A stretch of DNA of 42,172 nt from Peribacillus acanthi. GTDB lineage: Bacteria > Bacillota > Bacilli > Bacillales > DSM-1321. The DNA lies in contig NZ_QBBX01000021.1 of the NCBI RefSeq assembly GCF_003073175.1, forward strand, positions 1 to 42,172, given 5' to 3'. This document shows, one piece after another, positions 8,052-16,546 of the stretch. Each line of letters opens with the position of its first letter. The stretch's first letter is position 1. Position numbers and translations under genes: made by a program. Under the pieces are notes generated by a model. That model was not told the origin of the DNA and made no database searches. It saw only the letters and a program-made list of their open reading frames with translations.

Positions 8052-9212
8052 CTACTTCCTTCCCTTCTTCGCGCCAATATTGCCGTAATCCTTAATGGTG
8101 AGATTCACATGATAATCAACTGGAATCGTACTGAACTTCTGATCCCAATCTTTTTTCACTTTTTCCCAAAGCTTCGGATGTTCAATTCTTAACTGATTTC
8201 CAAACCCAGCAACCTCGACTTTGTATTCATCCTGCATTTTCTTGGTCACATTTTCCACTAACCGCTTTACTTCTTGTTCCGCAACCTTTTCCATTTTCTT
8301 TACGTTTTTATTTTTAAATGCAGGCTTTAAATAAGGATTCCAATATTCTGCTATTCTCCCTTCAGCCTCAATCGTGACATCAAACGAAATCTTTTCATCT
8401 TCCACTTTTGGCTTGATTTTACTTTTCATATTTTCAATCTGTACATAGGTAGGTTTGTCAGTTTCTTTTTCATAAGCCTTTACTGCTCCACCTTTTCCCT
8501 CACCTGTAATCCAAGTGATTCCTTCTAAATCTTCTTTATTGAAAGAACCAATCATTAAATTGTCCTTTCCATTGATTATGGCAGCTCCTGAAAATTCCAC
8601 TTCCCCTTTTGTGGACTGAATTTCTTGGAGCAAAAAGCTCGATCCTGAGTTCATCTTTCCCCATACACTTGTCAAGGTGGTCTGACTTAACATTCTTGTC
8701 GTCAACTGTTGCGTGGCAATCTCAACAATTTTCAAGGCTGGAATTATATTGTTTTCATTCGATTCTAACGTTTGATCTGCGCGTCCTTTTGCTACAAGGA
8801 TCATCGTACTTCCCCTGATATCTATGTCACGATAATATAAATCGGTCAATTGCCTTAAATTTACTTCTCGTGCTAAGGCCTCGCCAATGACCACTGTTTT
8901 TTGATGAGAACCAAATATTTTCCCTTCTTTTTTCAAGGTTGTTTCCCAACCAATCGGCTCAAGCGCATCTCCGATTTCTGACACATTAACATATGGTTTT
9001 TGAGGAGTGATTCCTTCATTTCCTTTTCCAATTGCTTGTGGAACTACATATTGCAGCGTTGACTTGAGTCTTCCATCCTTGGCTTTATCCAATGACGAAC
9101 CAGCAATGAAATTCAAGTCCTCAATCGGGGTACTGCTCCAACACCCTGCCAACACCAGTAAAAGCATGAATAACAATAAACTTAAAAAAACAGGCTTAGA
9201 TGCTTTATCCAT
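8052..9212 (-). CDS. Spore germinant receptor C subunit (Ger(x)C lipoprotein)
   Basis: Lipoprotein of 386 aa, the third subunit of a GerA-type germinant receptor at the spore inner membrane. The signal peptide ends in a lipobox (VLAGCWS, Cys24), and GCWSSTPIEDLNFIAGSSLD is the classic start of Ger(x)C proteins. The family domain runs to the C-terminus and ends in a basic tail (AKKGRK). Length is normal. The gene overlaps the upstream gerB-type gene by 8 nt and has AAGGAGG before its ATG, so it is co-translated in the operon. The germinant recognised cannot be told from sequence. Confidence 0.93.
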   Translation of the reverse strand: MDKASKPVFLSLLLFMLLLVLAGCWSSTPIEDLNFIAGSSLDKAKDGRLKSTLQYVVPQAIGKGNEGITPQKPYVNVSEIGDALEPIGWETTLKKEGKIFGSHQKTVVIGEALAREVNLRQLTDLYYRDIDIRGSTMILVAKGRADQTLESNENNIIPALKIVEIATQQLTTRMLSQTTLTSVWGKMNSGSSFLLQEIQSTKGEVEFSGAAIINGKDNLMIGSFNKEDLEGITWITGEGKGGAVKAYEKETDKPTYVQIENMKSKIKPKVEDEKISFDVTIEAEGRIAEYWNPYLKPAFKNKNVKKMEKVAEQEVKRLVENVTKKMQDEYKVEVAGFGNQLRIEHPKLWEKVKKDWDQKFSTIPVDYHVNLTIKDYGNIGAKKGRK

Positions 9213-10299
9213 TTTTCTTCCTCCTTAACATGGAGACGAACAACAGAAGTAATGGGGTCAAACTAAAAAATAAGAATGAAAATTTACCTACCCAATCCCC
9301 CATCGTAAACAGCTGATTAATATTAGTGGGAATCATCGCAAAGAAAAAAATAAGAGGTAGCACAATAAAACTAATGGTTTGAAAATTTTTTCCAAATAAC
9401 TGAGAAACCCCTAATACTGCGACAAAGTAGGAAACTGTGAATGTAGAAAATAGCTGCATAACCCAAATCACTAATAATAGGGAATCAAACCTTTCAAAAA
9501 AGAAACCTGTAATCTCAAAGCTCCTAATGAAAGTTAGTACTGGCCATGTTTGAGTCAAAACACCCCCGACTGATAGAGCCCCAACCACCATTATTAAAGT
9601 GACTGCATAAAAAATGATTGGAATCCCAATTGCAATGAGCGTAGCTTTTGTCGCCTGTTTTTGTTTTTGCATAAAAAAGTAAATAATCAAAATGACTTCA
9701 AATCCTGCAAATGAAAGAGAGGTACTCGATAGACCTTTAATTACTGGCTTTACCCCTAGTCCCATGACTGGACGAATATTATCCACTTCAAAAATACTGA
9801 TTCCCAAAAACATTACCAACATAAAAAACAGTACAGTGACAGGAAAAATGATTTCAAACATACGTGCAATCGAATTGACTCCCCCTACTATAAGATAAAG
9901 ACCGATCCATAAAAATGGCATAATAATCGCCCAGGTCGGGGTTCCCTGTAACAAAAACAAACGGGTTGTCTCTGCCATCGCACGAACTTCAAAGGCGGAT
10001 AACGTAATATAGTAAAGAATAACAATGAAACCGAGAATGAACCCTAACCACTTGCCAAGAATTACTTGACTGTATTGGTACAAAGATTGTTTAGGAAACC
10101 TCTTACAGAGTTTGACCATGATTAAGCCAATCATCATGGTAATGAATCCGCTAATCATAACGGAAATCCACCCATCAGGAGTCTGGGTTTTTTCAGTAAC
10201 AGTTCGAGGTAACGTTAAGATGCCCGCACCAAGGATAAAATTACTGATAATCATGACTGTCTGAACAGTTGAAATTCGATCTTTCGGTTTGGCTTGCAT
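9205..10299 (-). CDS. Spore germinant receptor B subunit (GerAB/APC-type permease)
   Basis: Integral membrane protein of 364 aa with about ten helices, of the GerAB (spore germination/APC transporter-like) family, which forms the ligand-binding permease-like subunit of the receptor. The N-terminus RISTVQTVMIISNFILGAGI with ILTLPRTV is characteristic. It follows the A-subunit gene by 25 nt and overlaps the C-subunit gene by 8 nt. GGAAGTG precedes the ATG. Likely transcribed in the forespore with its partners, by analogy to other ger operons. Confidence 0.93.
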   Translation of the reverse strand: MQAKPKDRISTVQTVMIISNFILGAGILTLPRTVTEKTQTPDGWISVMISGFITMMIGLIMVKLCKRFPKQSLYQYSQVILGKWLGFILGFIVILYYITLSAFEVRAMAETTRLFLLQGTPTWAIIMPFLWIGLYLIVGGVNSIARMFEIIFPVTVLFFMLVMFLGISIFEVDNIRPVMGLGVKPVIKGLSSTSLSFAGFEVILIIYFFMQKQKQATKATLIAIGIPIIFYAVTLIMVVGALSVGGVLTQTWPVLTFIRSFEITGFFFERFDSLLLVIWVMQLFSTFTVSYFVAVLGVSQLFGKNFQTISFIVLPLIFFFAMIPTNINQLFTMGDWVGKFSFLFFSLTPLLLLFVSMLRRKKNG

Positions 10300-10324
10300 C
10301 TTATGTCACTTCCTTTCAAAGCCA

Positions 10325-11851
10325 TTACTTTTCTCTTATAGAGTCTTTCGGATGCAAAAATCCGGGTCGTTTCTTCAACATGGAAATCGGTAACCTAATT
10401 ATTAAATCCTTCCAATCTTTTGGACTATATGGAACTGCTGGACTGACATATGGAACTCCAAAACTTTTCAACTTCACTAAATGACTGCATAGCAAAAGGA
10501 CAAACAACACTACACCGTACAATCCAAAAACACTAGCAAACAACATTCCTATGAAACGTAGCATTCTAAGGGCAATTCCGACATTATACTGAGGTAAAGT
10601 GAAAGAAGAGATTGCCGTAACCGCCACAACAATGACCATGATGGGGCTTACGATGCCCGCTTGAACGGCAGCCTCCCCAATAACCAATCCACCAACAATT
10701 CCTAAGGACTGACCGATGGGTTTGGGCAATCGAAGTCCAGCTTCCCGCAACACTTCGATCGCGATTTCCATAAAGAGTGCCTCAATGAGTGGCGGAAATG
10801 GAACCCCTTCCCTTGTGGCAGCAATAGAAAACGTGAGCTTTGTTGGAATCAGCCCTTGGTGGAATGATATAAATGCAATATACAGCGATGGAGCAAACAA
10901 CGACACAAAGGAAGAAAAATAACGCAAAACCCTAATGAGTGACCCAGCTATCCACCGTTCATAATAGTCTTCGGGAGATTGTAAAAGCATATGAAATGTG
11001 ACTGGAACAATCAAGGCAAAAGGCGATCCATCAATGAGGATTGCCACTCTTCCCTCCATCAATGCGCTCATCACCCTGTCAGGTCTTTCCGTATTTTGCA
11101 CTTGTGGAAAGGGACTCAAAAAATTATCTTCAATTAGTTGTTCGATGTATCCGGATCCTGGGATATCATCAATCTTGATTTTTTCAATTCTAGTCTTAAC
11201 CTCCTGTAACAGTTCCTCATTCACAATTTCCGTCATGTAAGCAAGTACAACTTCCTTTTTGGAACGTTCACCTATTTCATAACTGATGAGGGATAAGTTT
11301 TGATCTTTTCCATGTCTTCTTAGAAGAGCAGTATTATCACTTAAATTTTCAATAAAGCCTACCCTCGGCCCACGTACCAATGCTTCAGATGCTGGCTCAT
11401 CAATACTTCTTGTCTTAGTGATGGCTTCACCTAAGAGGAAGGCTCCGTTTACCCCTTCCACCAATAATCCTACTGAACCAAAAAGGATTCCAGACGTTAA
11501 CTTCTTTAATTCAACAATTTCTTTTATCTCACAAATAGAGATTCCTTTAGTCAGGATATAATTCCTTAAATCTTCATGTGGAGTAGCTCTAATTATGTCA
11601 CTGATGATATGACTGTTGACTACTTCAGTATCAGATAGTCCATCTATGAAAATGATCGCCACCCTTACATTTTCATCCCCCAGACAGATTTCACGAAAAT
11701 TAACATCAGAATTATGGCCAATTTCTTCTTTTATTAAAGTCAAATCCTTGATGAAATCCCCAGTCAATGTAATAGGTGGCATTGTTGGAGATTCATTTGT
11801 TGTTGCTTCTTGTGTAGGTCTACTTCTTAATCTCCACCACTTCACTTTCAT
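10325..11851 (-). CDS. Spore germinant receptor A subunit (GerA family)
   Basis: GerA-family receptor subunit of 508 aa at the spore inner membrane. A large N-terminal cytosolic region (about 1-270) includes [13 protein letters not shown] and the [13 protein letters not shown] motif. A membrane domain follows with about five helices (from [20 protein letters not shown] onward), including [15 protein letters not shown] and [20 protein letters not shown]. The C-terminal tail is basic. The start is set at ATG 11851, which overlaps the stop of a newly noted 41-codon gene as TGATG, implying translational coupling. A GTG one codon earlier is possible. Length is standard. Confidence 0.93.
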   Translation of the reverse strand: MKVKWWRLRSRPTQEATTNESPTMPPITLTGDFIKDLTLIKEEIGHNSDVNFREICLGDENVRVAIIFIDGLSDTEVVNSHIISDIIRATPHEDLRNYILTKGISICEIKEIVELKKLTSGILFGSVGLLVEGVNGAFLLGEAITKTRSIDEPASEALVRGPRVGFIENLSDNTALLRRHGKDQNLSLISYEIGERSKKEVVLAYMTEIVNEELLQEVKTRIEKIKIDDIPGSGYIEQLIEDNFLSPFPQVQNTERPDRVMSALMEGRVAILIDGSPFALIVPVTFHMLLQSPEDYYERWIAGSLIRVLRYFSSFVSLFAPSLYIAFISFHQGLIPTKLTFSIAATREGVPFPPLIEALFMEIAIEVLREAGLRLPKPIGQSLGIVGGLVIGEAAVQAGIVSPIMVIVVAVTAISSFTLPQYNVGIALRMLRFIGMLFASVFGLYGVVLFVLLLCSHLVKLKSFGVPYVSPAVPYSPKDWKDLIIRLPISMLKKRPGFLHPKDSIREK

Positions 11852-11976
11852 CACTCTCTCTCAATTGAATGAACCCAATTAAATAGCTTGCTTAACCCAA
11901 ATGGAACCAAAAAAACCACTGCTGTCTGTATGAAAACAATATAATCTGGTATCATAGAAATTATTTTTTTGAACAT
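11851..11976 (-). CDS. Small single-span membrane peptide leading the ger operon
   Basis: A 41-codon frame directly upstream of the gerA-type gene. The peptide starts [18 protein letters not shown] and continues through one hydrophobic span ([17 protein letters not shown]) to a charged end (SIERE). GAGGT lies about 6 nt before the ATG, and the stop codon overlaps the gerA start by one base, so the two are probably translationally coupled. Known D-type germination subunits are larger and usually have two spans, so this may be a different accessory peptide. No family is recognised. It could also be only a coupling leader peptide. Confidence 0.7.
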   Translation of the reverse strand: MFKKIISMIPDYIVFIQTAVVFLVPFGLSKLFNWVHSIERE

Positions 11977-12052
11977 ATCCAACCTCATTCAATTCTTGGA
12001 ATTCTCGTCTAGGATAAATCTTATTATTTGTTTAAAGTGGCAAAAATAACCG

Positions 12053-12082
12053 TAAAAAAAACGACAGTGAGTGTACTGTCGC
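12053..12082 (-). terminator. Rho-independent terminator of the DUF3231 gene
   Basis: On the minus strand GCGACAGT pairs with ACTGTCGT (one wobble) around a 6-nt loop and is followed by eight T residues. Confidence 0.88.
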
Positions 12083-12095
12083 TTTCGTTCAACTA

Positions 12096-13097
12096 CTATT
12101 TTTGAAGATTTTTTCGATCTGCCGATTCTGGTGGCTTCTCCATCCATCCTCTCTTCACCATAAGCTCTAATCCCTGTGCTCCATACTTCATAATCTCAGC
12201 AATGAATCGTGAATAATGGACAGATAAATCCTTTCTCAATGACACGGACATAGCATAACTAATCGAAGTTAATCCTAATTGATTAGACGAGTTAATGAAG
12301 AACATGATTAACCTTTCAGAAAATGGGGATATCGTTGAATCGGTAACTTCTAATGGAACAGGACAGGTAGCAAACTCACCGCTATCCTTTAACACTTCAT
12401 TATATGTATCAATTTGCTTTTCACTTAGTTTCTTTCCTTTTTTCAAGAATTCCTTGATTTCAGGATCTTTGGTGACCTGTAATAACCCATTCAACAGAAC
12501 TAAACCTATACTATTTCTCTCTATAGAAAAAAATAATTCACTTAACTCTAAACAGTTTAAAGGACGATCTTGCCCGAACCAATGATCCAATAAAGAAGAA
12601 TTATACTGGATGTATTCAACACTTTTCGGATAGTCCATGCTTGCAGGACGATCATAAATCCCTTTCTCAAGCATGAGCTTCAACGATTTCCTATACAGCT
12701 CAGTTGAGTGAGACAAACATTTGTTATAAAACATAACTACATCCTCTCGAGCTACTTTTCCTAACATCATAGAAAAATAATTCATAATCACCTGACCGGC
12801 CCGGTATACAAAGCTTAAAGCGAATAATTCTGTATACAGTGGAGGAGCTGTCAAATTTACATCTTCATCTGAAAATCCATGTGGTATTGGGAATTTTTCC
12901 TCATTAAACATATTCTCTATAGCTTTAATGGCATCATTGTTCATGGATAAGGCTTCTTCTATTAATGACTTAATATGATCATCTGTCAGATAATGAAGAA
13001 AATGTTTATAAAAACAGTTTGTCGCGGAAGTTTGAATATATGTCGTCCAAAGGGCCGCAATTTCAGCAGAAGTATATCGAATTTCGTGATTTGCCAT
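12096..13097 (-). CDS. DUF3231-family protein (tandem domains)
   Basis: Soluble, mostly alpha-helical 333-aa protein. Two similar halves can be seen. The first begins near IRYTSAEIAALWTTYIQTSA and the second near SLLDHWFGQDRPLNCLELSE, each with a long-helix pattern resembling a ferritin-like or CotF-like bundle. This is the layout of DUF3231 proteins of spore-forming Bacilli, whose function is unknown. AAGGAG precedes the ATG by about 8 nt. It has its own terminator and no operon partner. Its position beside the germination operon may be incidental. Confidence 0.8.
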   Translation of the reverse strand: MANHEIRYTSAEIAALWTTYIQTSATNCFYKHFLHYLTDDHIKSLIEEALSMNNDAIKAIENMFNEEKFPIPHGFSDEDVNLTAPPLYTELFALSFVYRAGQVIMNYFSMMLGKVAREDVVMFYNKCLSHSTELYRKSLKLMLEKGIYDRPASMDYPKSVEYIQYNSSLLDHWFGQDRPLNCLELSELFFSIERNSIGLVLLNGLLQVTKDPEIKEFLKKGKKLSEKQIDTYNEVLKDSGEFATCPVPLEVTDSTISPFSERLIMFFINSSNQLGLTSISYAMSVSLRKDLSVHYSRFIAEIMKYGAQGLELMVKRGWMEKPPESADRKNLQK

Positions 13098-13197
13098 TGA
13101 TCCTTCTCCTTATATTTTTTATTATGGTTATGCTAATTGGACAGGTTTATTCAAATGGACTATTAGAATTCTCATCTGAAAAATTAGACAAGTACAA

Positions 13198-13230
13198 GAA
13201 AAAACAGTTCTGAATCATTCTCAGAACTGT
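13198..13230 (-). terminator. Rho-independent terminator of the DinB gene pair
   Basis: Perfect 10-bp stem ACAGTTCTGA/TCAGAACTGT with a 7-nt loop, followed on the minus strand by six T residues, 7 nt after the second DinB gene. Confidence 0.93.
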
Positions 13231-13236
13231 CCCTTA

Positions 13237-13722
13237 CTACGTCGTAATAATTTTACTTAAGTCTCTGCCAATTAAATTGGCTGTTACAGGAATCTTCCCA
13301 ATCTCCCTTGCCCACACTGAAATTTGCCCAATATGATGGATTTCATGTGCGATTACATGTCGCATCACTTCTCCCCAGGAGAACGTTTCAATACTTCCGT
13401 TAGGGTGTAATTCCTGAACGATACGATTTTCCATATCGTTGTTCCAGGAAAAAACAAAAGCCTCTACCTCCTGCTTGAAAATTTCATCAAGCTTCCGTAC
13501 CTTTTCTAAACTTTTATATTTTTGAAAGTCTTCTTGAAAGTCAGGTTTCCCTTCCAACAATCGAATCCAGCTCCATTCGACATCAATAATATGGAACATA
13601 GTTTGTAGAATTCCTCCTACACCACCTGTACGATTTTGAAGCAGCTCCTCCAACGGCACATCCTCGCACCATTTATACCAGTCTTCTCTAACTTTCCAGT
13701 TGTAACGAAACATCGTTTGCAT
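13237..13722 (-). CDS. DinB-family protein (YjoA-like)
   Basis: A 161-aa four-helix-bundle protein of the DinB/YfiT superfamily. The three metal-binding histidines are suggested by MFHIIDVEW near residue 42 and by VMRHVIAHEIHHIGQ towards the C-terminus. Many family members are metal-dependent thiol transferases or hydrolases; the substrate here is unknown. The ATG at 13722 is preferred because AGAGGTG ends 6 nt upstream; an in-frame GTG overlaps that site. It starts 12 nt after the stop of a second DinB-family gene, so the two form an operon closed by a strong terminator. Confidence 0.82.
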   Translation of the reverse strand: MQTMFRYNWKVREDWYKWCEDVPLEELLQNRTGGVGGILQTMFHIIDVEWSWIRLLEGKPDFQEDFQKYKSLEKVRKLDEIFKQEVEAFVFSWNNDMENRIVQELHPNGSIETFSWGEVMRHVIAHEIHHIGQISVWAREIGKIPVTANLIGRDLSKIITT

Positions 13723-13734
13723 TTCTATCACCTC

Positions 13735-14271
13735 TTATTTAGGAAAATTTTCGTCACTTATATACCGATCATTTAATATTTGTAGATGATGTAACTCATG
13801 GCCGACAATAATGGCGGCTAGCGCACGTACTGTTACCTCGTAATTATTGGCTACTCCACGTCGAATCCATGATTTTTCATCCAAGCCCTTTAATAGATGA
13901 AGTGTAGACTTTCTAACAATGGTATAACTTTCAAGGAGATTGCCTATTGTCTGTTGGTCAAAATTCGCATTTTTTACATATTCATTCTCATCATATCCTG
14001 GTAGAGCCACTGTCTCACCACGAGCGATGGATAATAGCCTAAAACTCATAATTCTTTCGGTATCAATGATATGCCCAAGCACTTCTTTTATACTCCATTT
14101 CGATGAACCATAGCGAAATAGTGCTTGCTCGGTTGATAAATCCTTTAATAAATGGATGGTCTTATTATGTAATTCAAATAATATGGATAGTAAAGTCCCA
14201 TCAGGAACCAATTTCACATAGTCGGTATAATATTCTGCATATTCATTTGCACCTGGTCTTTGATCGAACAT
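13735..14271 (-). CDS. DinB-family protein (YfiT-like putative metal-dependent hydrolase)
   Basis: A 178-aa DinB_2-type protein. Conserved features are SSKWSIKEVLGHIIDTERIM (first His ligand) and IIVGHELHHLQILNDRY (two further His ligands), as in YfiT. The segment RLLSIARGETVALPGYDENE is also typical of this subfamily. The start is moved to 14271, where AAGAGGT lies 7 nt upstream of ATG, rather than a longer frame with no ribosome site. First gene of the DinB pair. The two proteins are only distantly alike, so this is not a recent duplication. Confidence 0.84.
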   Translation of the reverse strand: MFDQRPGANEYAEYYTDYVKLVPDGTLLSILFELHNKTIHLLKDLSTEQALFRYGSSKWSIKEVLGHIIDTERIMSFRLLSIARGETVALPGYDENEYVKNANFDQQTIGNLLESYTIVRKSTLHLLKGLDEKSWIRRGVANNYEVTVRALAAIIVGHELHHLQILNDRYISDENFPK

Positions 14272-14386
14272 TTCGGGTACCTCTTTTCTAAATAATAAAA
14301 TCTCCAACAATACTTCTATAGAAATATGACATTATCCTTCTATAAATTAGGTTTTGAGTGTGCATCCTGATGGAAGTCTCACATTA

Positions 14387-14478
14387 TTACCGAATGAGCG
14401 CTGGATATTTCCTAATGGTCGGAGGATATTACCGAACTCGGCAACTATTTTATCGAACCAACTACACATTTTACCGAT
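14387..14478 (+). repeat. 21-bp periodic TTACCGAA array, copy 2 (five units)
   Basis: Units start at 14387 (TTACCGAA), 14408 (TTTCCTAA, degenerate), 14429 (TTACCGAA), 14450 (TTATCGAA) and 14471 (TTACCGAT), all exactly 21 bp apart and in the same orientation as the arrays at 7790 and 20910. The degenerate members keep the spacing exactly, so the period is better conserved than the sequence. Confidence 0.85.
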
Positions 14479-14553
14479 ACAAAAGAATACGGGATTGTCT
14501 GTTGAGTAAATTTATGGAGTAGTGAAAATATGTATGGATTTATCACGATACTG

Positions 14554-14634
14554 TGCTATACTGATAAAGCCTTTAAACTACTTTACTATACTGTTTCATA
14601 CGTCCCTGCTCTTTCGCCTGAGCAGGGATTTTTA
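14554..14634 (+). ncRNA. Candidate short RNA with extended -10 promoter and terminator
   Basis: An extended -10 element TGCTATACT (14554-14562) is followed about 45 bp later by a strong terminator: CCCTGCTC/GAGCAGGG (14604-14611 and 14620-14627) with an 8-nt loop and a T-rich tail. Transcription from about 14569 would give an RNA of about 65 nt with no evident reading frame. The -35 region is weak. It could equally be a stand-alone terminator, so this is a candidate only. Confidence 0.4.
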
Positions 14635-14661
14635 TATTACGGGTATACTTCAATAAAAATG

Positions 14662-14694
14662 AAGTCCAAAACCCTGTAAATAAATTTTGGACTT
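14662..14694. other. Inverted repeat, possible weak terminator
   Basis: AAGTCCAAAA/TTTTGGACTT (10 bp, 13-nt loop) followed by TTG. It lies between the candidate RNA and the solitary DUF3992 gene. Confidence 0.5.
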
Positions 14695-14812
14695 TTGTAT
14701 TCAAATAGCATTCCTTTTAACCCTCCTATCTGTAAAAGGCATCAATAGTTTCGACAATCTTGAATACTAATTGCTTATCAAGGCCTCTATTAGAACACCC
14801 TTAAAATAGATA

Positions 14813-14856
14813 AAATTCAAAAGCCTGTTACTAGTAAAATACCTAGTAACAGGCTT
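14813..14856 (-). terminator. Rho-independent terminator of the solitary DUF3992 gene
   Basis: Perfect 14-bp stem AAGCCTGTTACTAG/CTAGTAACAGGCTT with an 8-nt loop. On the minus strand it is followed by TTTTGAATTTT, 33 nt after the coding end. Confidence 0.85.
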
Positions 14857-14889
14857 CCATAGACGATTGTATAAGCTTACTAAGAAGTA

Positions 14890-15237
14890 TTAGGAAATAC
14901 GTTTATACAATTTGATACAGTAATTTGCTGAATCTCCAGCATCTAACTGAATATTGAACTGAGTTGGATTGTTTACAGATATTGAAACTTGTTGATCCGG
15001 TTGAAGAGCAAATGGAACAGCTCCATTAGAACCGTATTCAATTTGACCTGCTCCTGTATTAGAAACTGTTAAAGTAGCTTGAATATAATCACTAGTTGGA
15101 GTCGGGGCTTGCCACACTACGTTCCCTGGCAAAACTCCACTTACACTACCACAAAGCTCCTCTACAAAATATTTTGGTTCAGGGCAGCAAAACTTATTTG
15201 GAGGCAAATAGGTTGCATCTGATGAATAACCACACAT
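14890..15237 (-). CDS. DUF3992 endospore-appendage (Ena)-type protein, solitary copy
   Basis: A 115-aa protein that begins MCGYSSD and has CC at residues 17-18 (KFCCPEPKYFVEELCG), Cys29, and Cys107 (NYCIKLYKR). Between them is a beta-rich domain with DYIQATLTVSNTG and SISVNNPTQFNIQL. This matches the DUF3992 plan of Bacillus Ena fibre subunits: a flexible N-terminal connector with a Cys pair, then a jellyroll with acceptor cysteines in an early and a late strand. No signal peptide; presumably made in the mother cell. Unlike the paralogues near 32 kb it lacks the C-terminal Cys. AAGGAG precedes the ATG, and a conserved promoter lies 32 nt upstream. Family confident; spore location inferred. 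Confidence 0.8.
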   Translation of the reverse strand: MCGYSSDATYLPPNKFCCPEPKYFVEELCGSVSGVLPGNVVWQAPTPTSDYIQATLTVSNTGAGQIEYGSNGAVPFALQPDQQVSISVNNPTQFNIQLDAGDSANYCIKLYKRIS

Positions 15238-15269
15238 ACTAAATCTCCTTCTTTCCTATTAAGATTTGA

Positions 15270-15309
15270 CTTACCATATATAAAATGCAGCTTGTCCGAA
15301 ATTTGACAC
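15270..15309 (-). promoter_or_regulatory. Conserved DUF3992-gene promoter, copy 1
   Basis: Minus strand: GTGTCA-N6-GGACAA-N2-TGCAT then TTTATATATGGTAAG. The same 40-bp pattern is found before two of the DUF3992 genes at 31.8 and 32.9 kb, always 31-33 nt from the start codon. CAT-N4-TA, 16 nt after GTGTCA, resembles the -10 of SigK promoters, but the -35 does not show the usual AC. Confidence 0.75.
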
Positions 15310-15485
15310 GTTACAAATGTTGAATTTTGATAGATTTTAAAAAATAGACTTACTTAATAGTACTCAAAAAGGGAGAATTAGATTGGTATGAAAGTTAGGA
15401 TAATTTATTTACATTCAAAAGTTTAATATAAATCGATACAACAAGTATGTTGTCTAGTTTTCAATAGTATAATATTTTATGAAAA

Positions 15486-15516
15486 CAAAAAAACAGACCC
15501 CATTACAGGATCTGTT
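15486..15516 (-). terminator. Rho-independent terminator of the cold-shock gene
   Basis: Minus strand: AACAGATCC pairs with GGGTCTGTT (one wobble) around a 7-nt loop and is followed by a run of T residues. Confidence 0.85.
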
Positions 15517-15535
15517 TATCTATGTGTTGGTTAGA

Positions 15536-15736
15536 TTAAGCTTTACGAACGTTAGTAGCTTGAGGTCCACGTTGACCTTGCTCAACTTCGAAAGTCACGT
15601 CTTGACCTTCTTCTAAAGTTCTGAAACCTTCAGATTGGATAGCTGAGAAATGTACGAATACGTCGTCTCCAGCTTCGCGCTCGATGAATCCAAAACCTTT
15701 TTCTGCATTAAACCATTTTACTTTACCTTGTTCCAT
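15536..15736 (-). CDS. Cold-shock protein (CspB/CspD family)
   Basis: Single-domain, 66-aa RNA chaperone that binds single-stranded nucleic acid. Both RNA-binding motifs are visible: RNP1 as KGFGFI and RNP2 as VFVHF. The start [20 protein letters not shown] and end [10 protein letters not shown] are typical of Bacillus Csp proteins, and the length is exact for the family. AGGAGG lies 8 nt before the ATG. A long AT-rich leader upstream (15737 to about 15850) suits the temperature-responsive 5' regions of csp genes, though no specific element was identified. Confidence 0.96.
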   Translation of the reverse strand: MEQGKVKWFNAEKGFGFIEREAGDDVFVHFSAIQSEGFRTLEEGQDVTFEVEQGQRGPQATNVRKA

Positions 15737-16012
15737 GTTTGTTGCCTCCTAGTGCTTTTAACACATGTATTACTATCCTTGCCCAAAATGATCATTAAGT
15801 TGTTTCACTTATATAACATCGAACAAAAATAATTCTTCTTTAGCTTAACAGGTATTGAGCAATAAAGCAAAGTTTATTTCAACATTTACAAAAATAAATT
15901 AGCAATTACTATCAAAAAAAGAAAGAGAATTCGTTCTACAATAGGGTTTATCAAGCATTTTAAAGAAGAAAAATTTTAATGAAATAAATTATCCCATACG
16001 GTTTTTAAAGGT

Positions 16013-16546
16013 CTATAACTTCAATCCCATTAGTAAAGTATTGTAATAAATCCCACCAATAAACGTATCATCGATTGATAAACCTTCTTCTACAAAACCT
16101 AATTGCTTATATAACTTAATGGCACTTAAATTATCCTCACGTGTCACTAAGCTGATTTTTTTGGTCACTCCATTTTGTCGTGCCCAATCAATCAAATCCT
16201 TCATCAAAATTTTGCCTAAACCATATCCGCATAAGTGTTCTGCCACCACGATTCCTAATGTTCCCACATGCTTTGTTCTAGGCTTCTGACTGGAATTAAT
16301 CGAAGCGATACTTACGATTTCACCATCCATTTTAGCGACTAAGATTAGTGAATTCTCCTCTTTACATGTGGTATCCAAGTATTCTTCATATTCGTTTAGA
16401 TCTCTGACAAACTCATTCTCTCCAAAAGAAAGGAAATCTGTTTCCCCACCAACTCTGTTATAAAACTCTATCATCTCTTGTGCATCAATTTTTGTAGCCT
16501 CTTGAATACTGGCCTCTTTCCCATTTTTCAATTCTACCTTTTTCAT
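16013..16546 (-). CDS. GNAT-family N-acetyltransferase
   Basis: A 177-aa acetyltransferase. The acetyl-CoA loop is recognisable as VGTLGIVVAEHLCGYGLGKI (V/I-x-x-x-x-x-G-x-G-x-G/A type), followed by LVTREDNLSAIKLYKQLGF, the usual motif B. It resembles the YkkB/RimJ-like small-molecule or protein acetyltransferases of Bacillus; the substrate is unknown. Its ATG overlaps the TGA of the upstream VTT-family gene as ATGA, and AAGGAG lies upstream, so the pair is translationally coupled. No terminator is evident after it. Confidence 0.88.
   Translation of the reverse strand: MKKVELKNGKEASIQEATKIDAQEMIEFYNRVGGETDFLSFGENEFVRDLNEYEEYLDTTCKEENSLILVAKMDGEIVSIASINSSQKPRTKHVGTLGIVVAEHLCGYGLGKILMKDLIDWARQNGVTKKISLVTREDNLSAIKLYKQLGFVEEGLSIDDTFIGGIYYNTLLMGLKL

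Noticed and set aside
13019-13213. Plus-strand 64-codon frame with a hydrophobic stretch between the DUF3231 and DinB genes
   Set aside because: It starts inside the DUF3231 gene on the opposite strand, has no ribosome site, and its stop lies in the stem of the DinB terminator.
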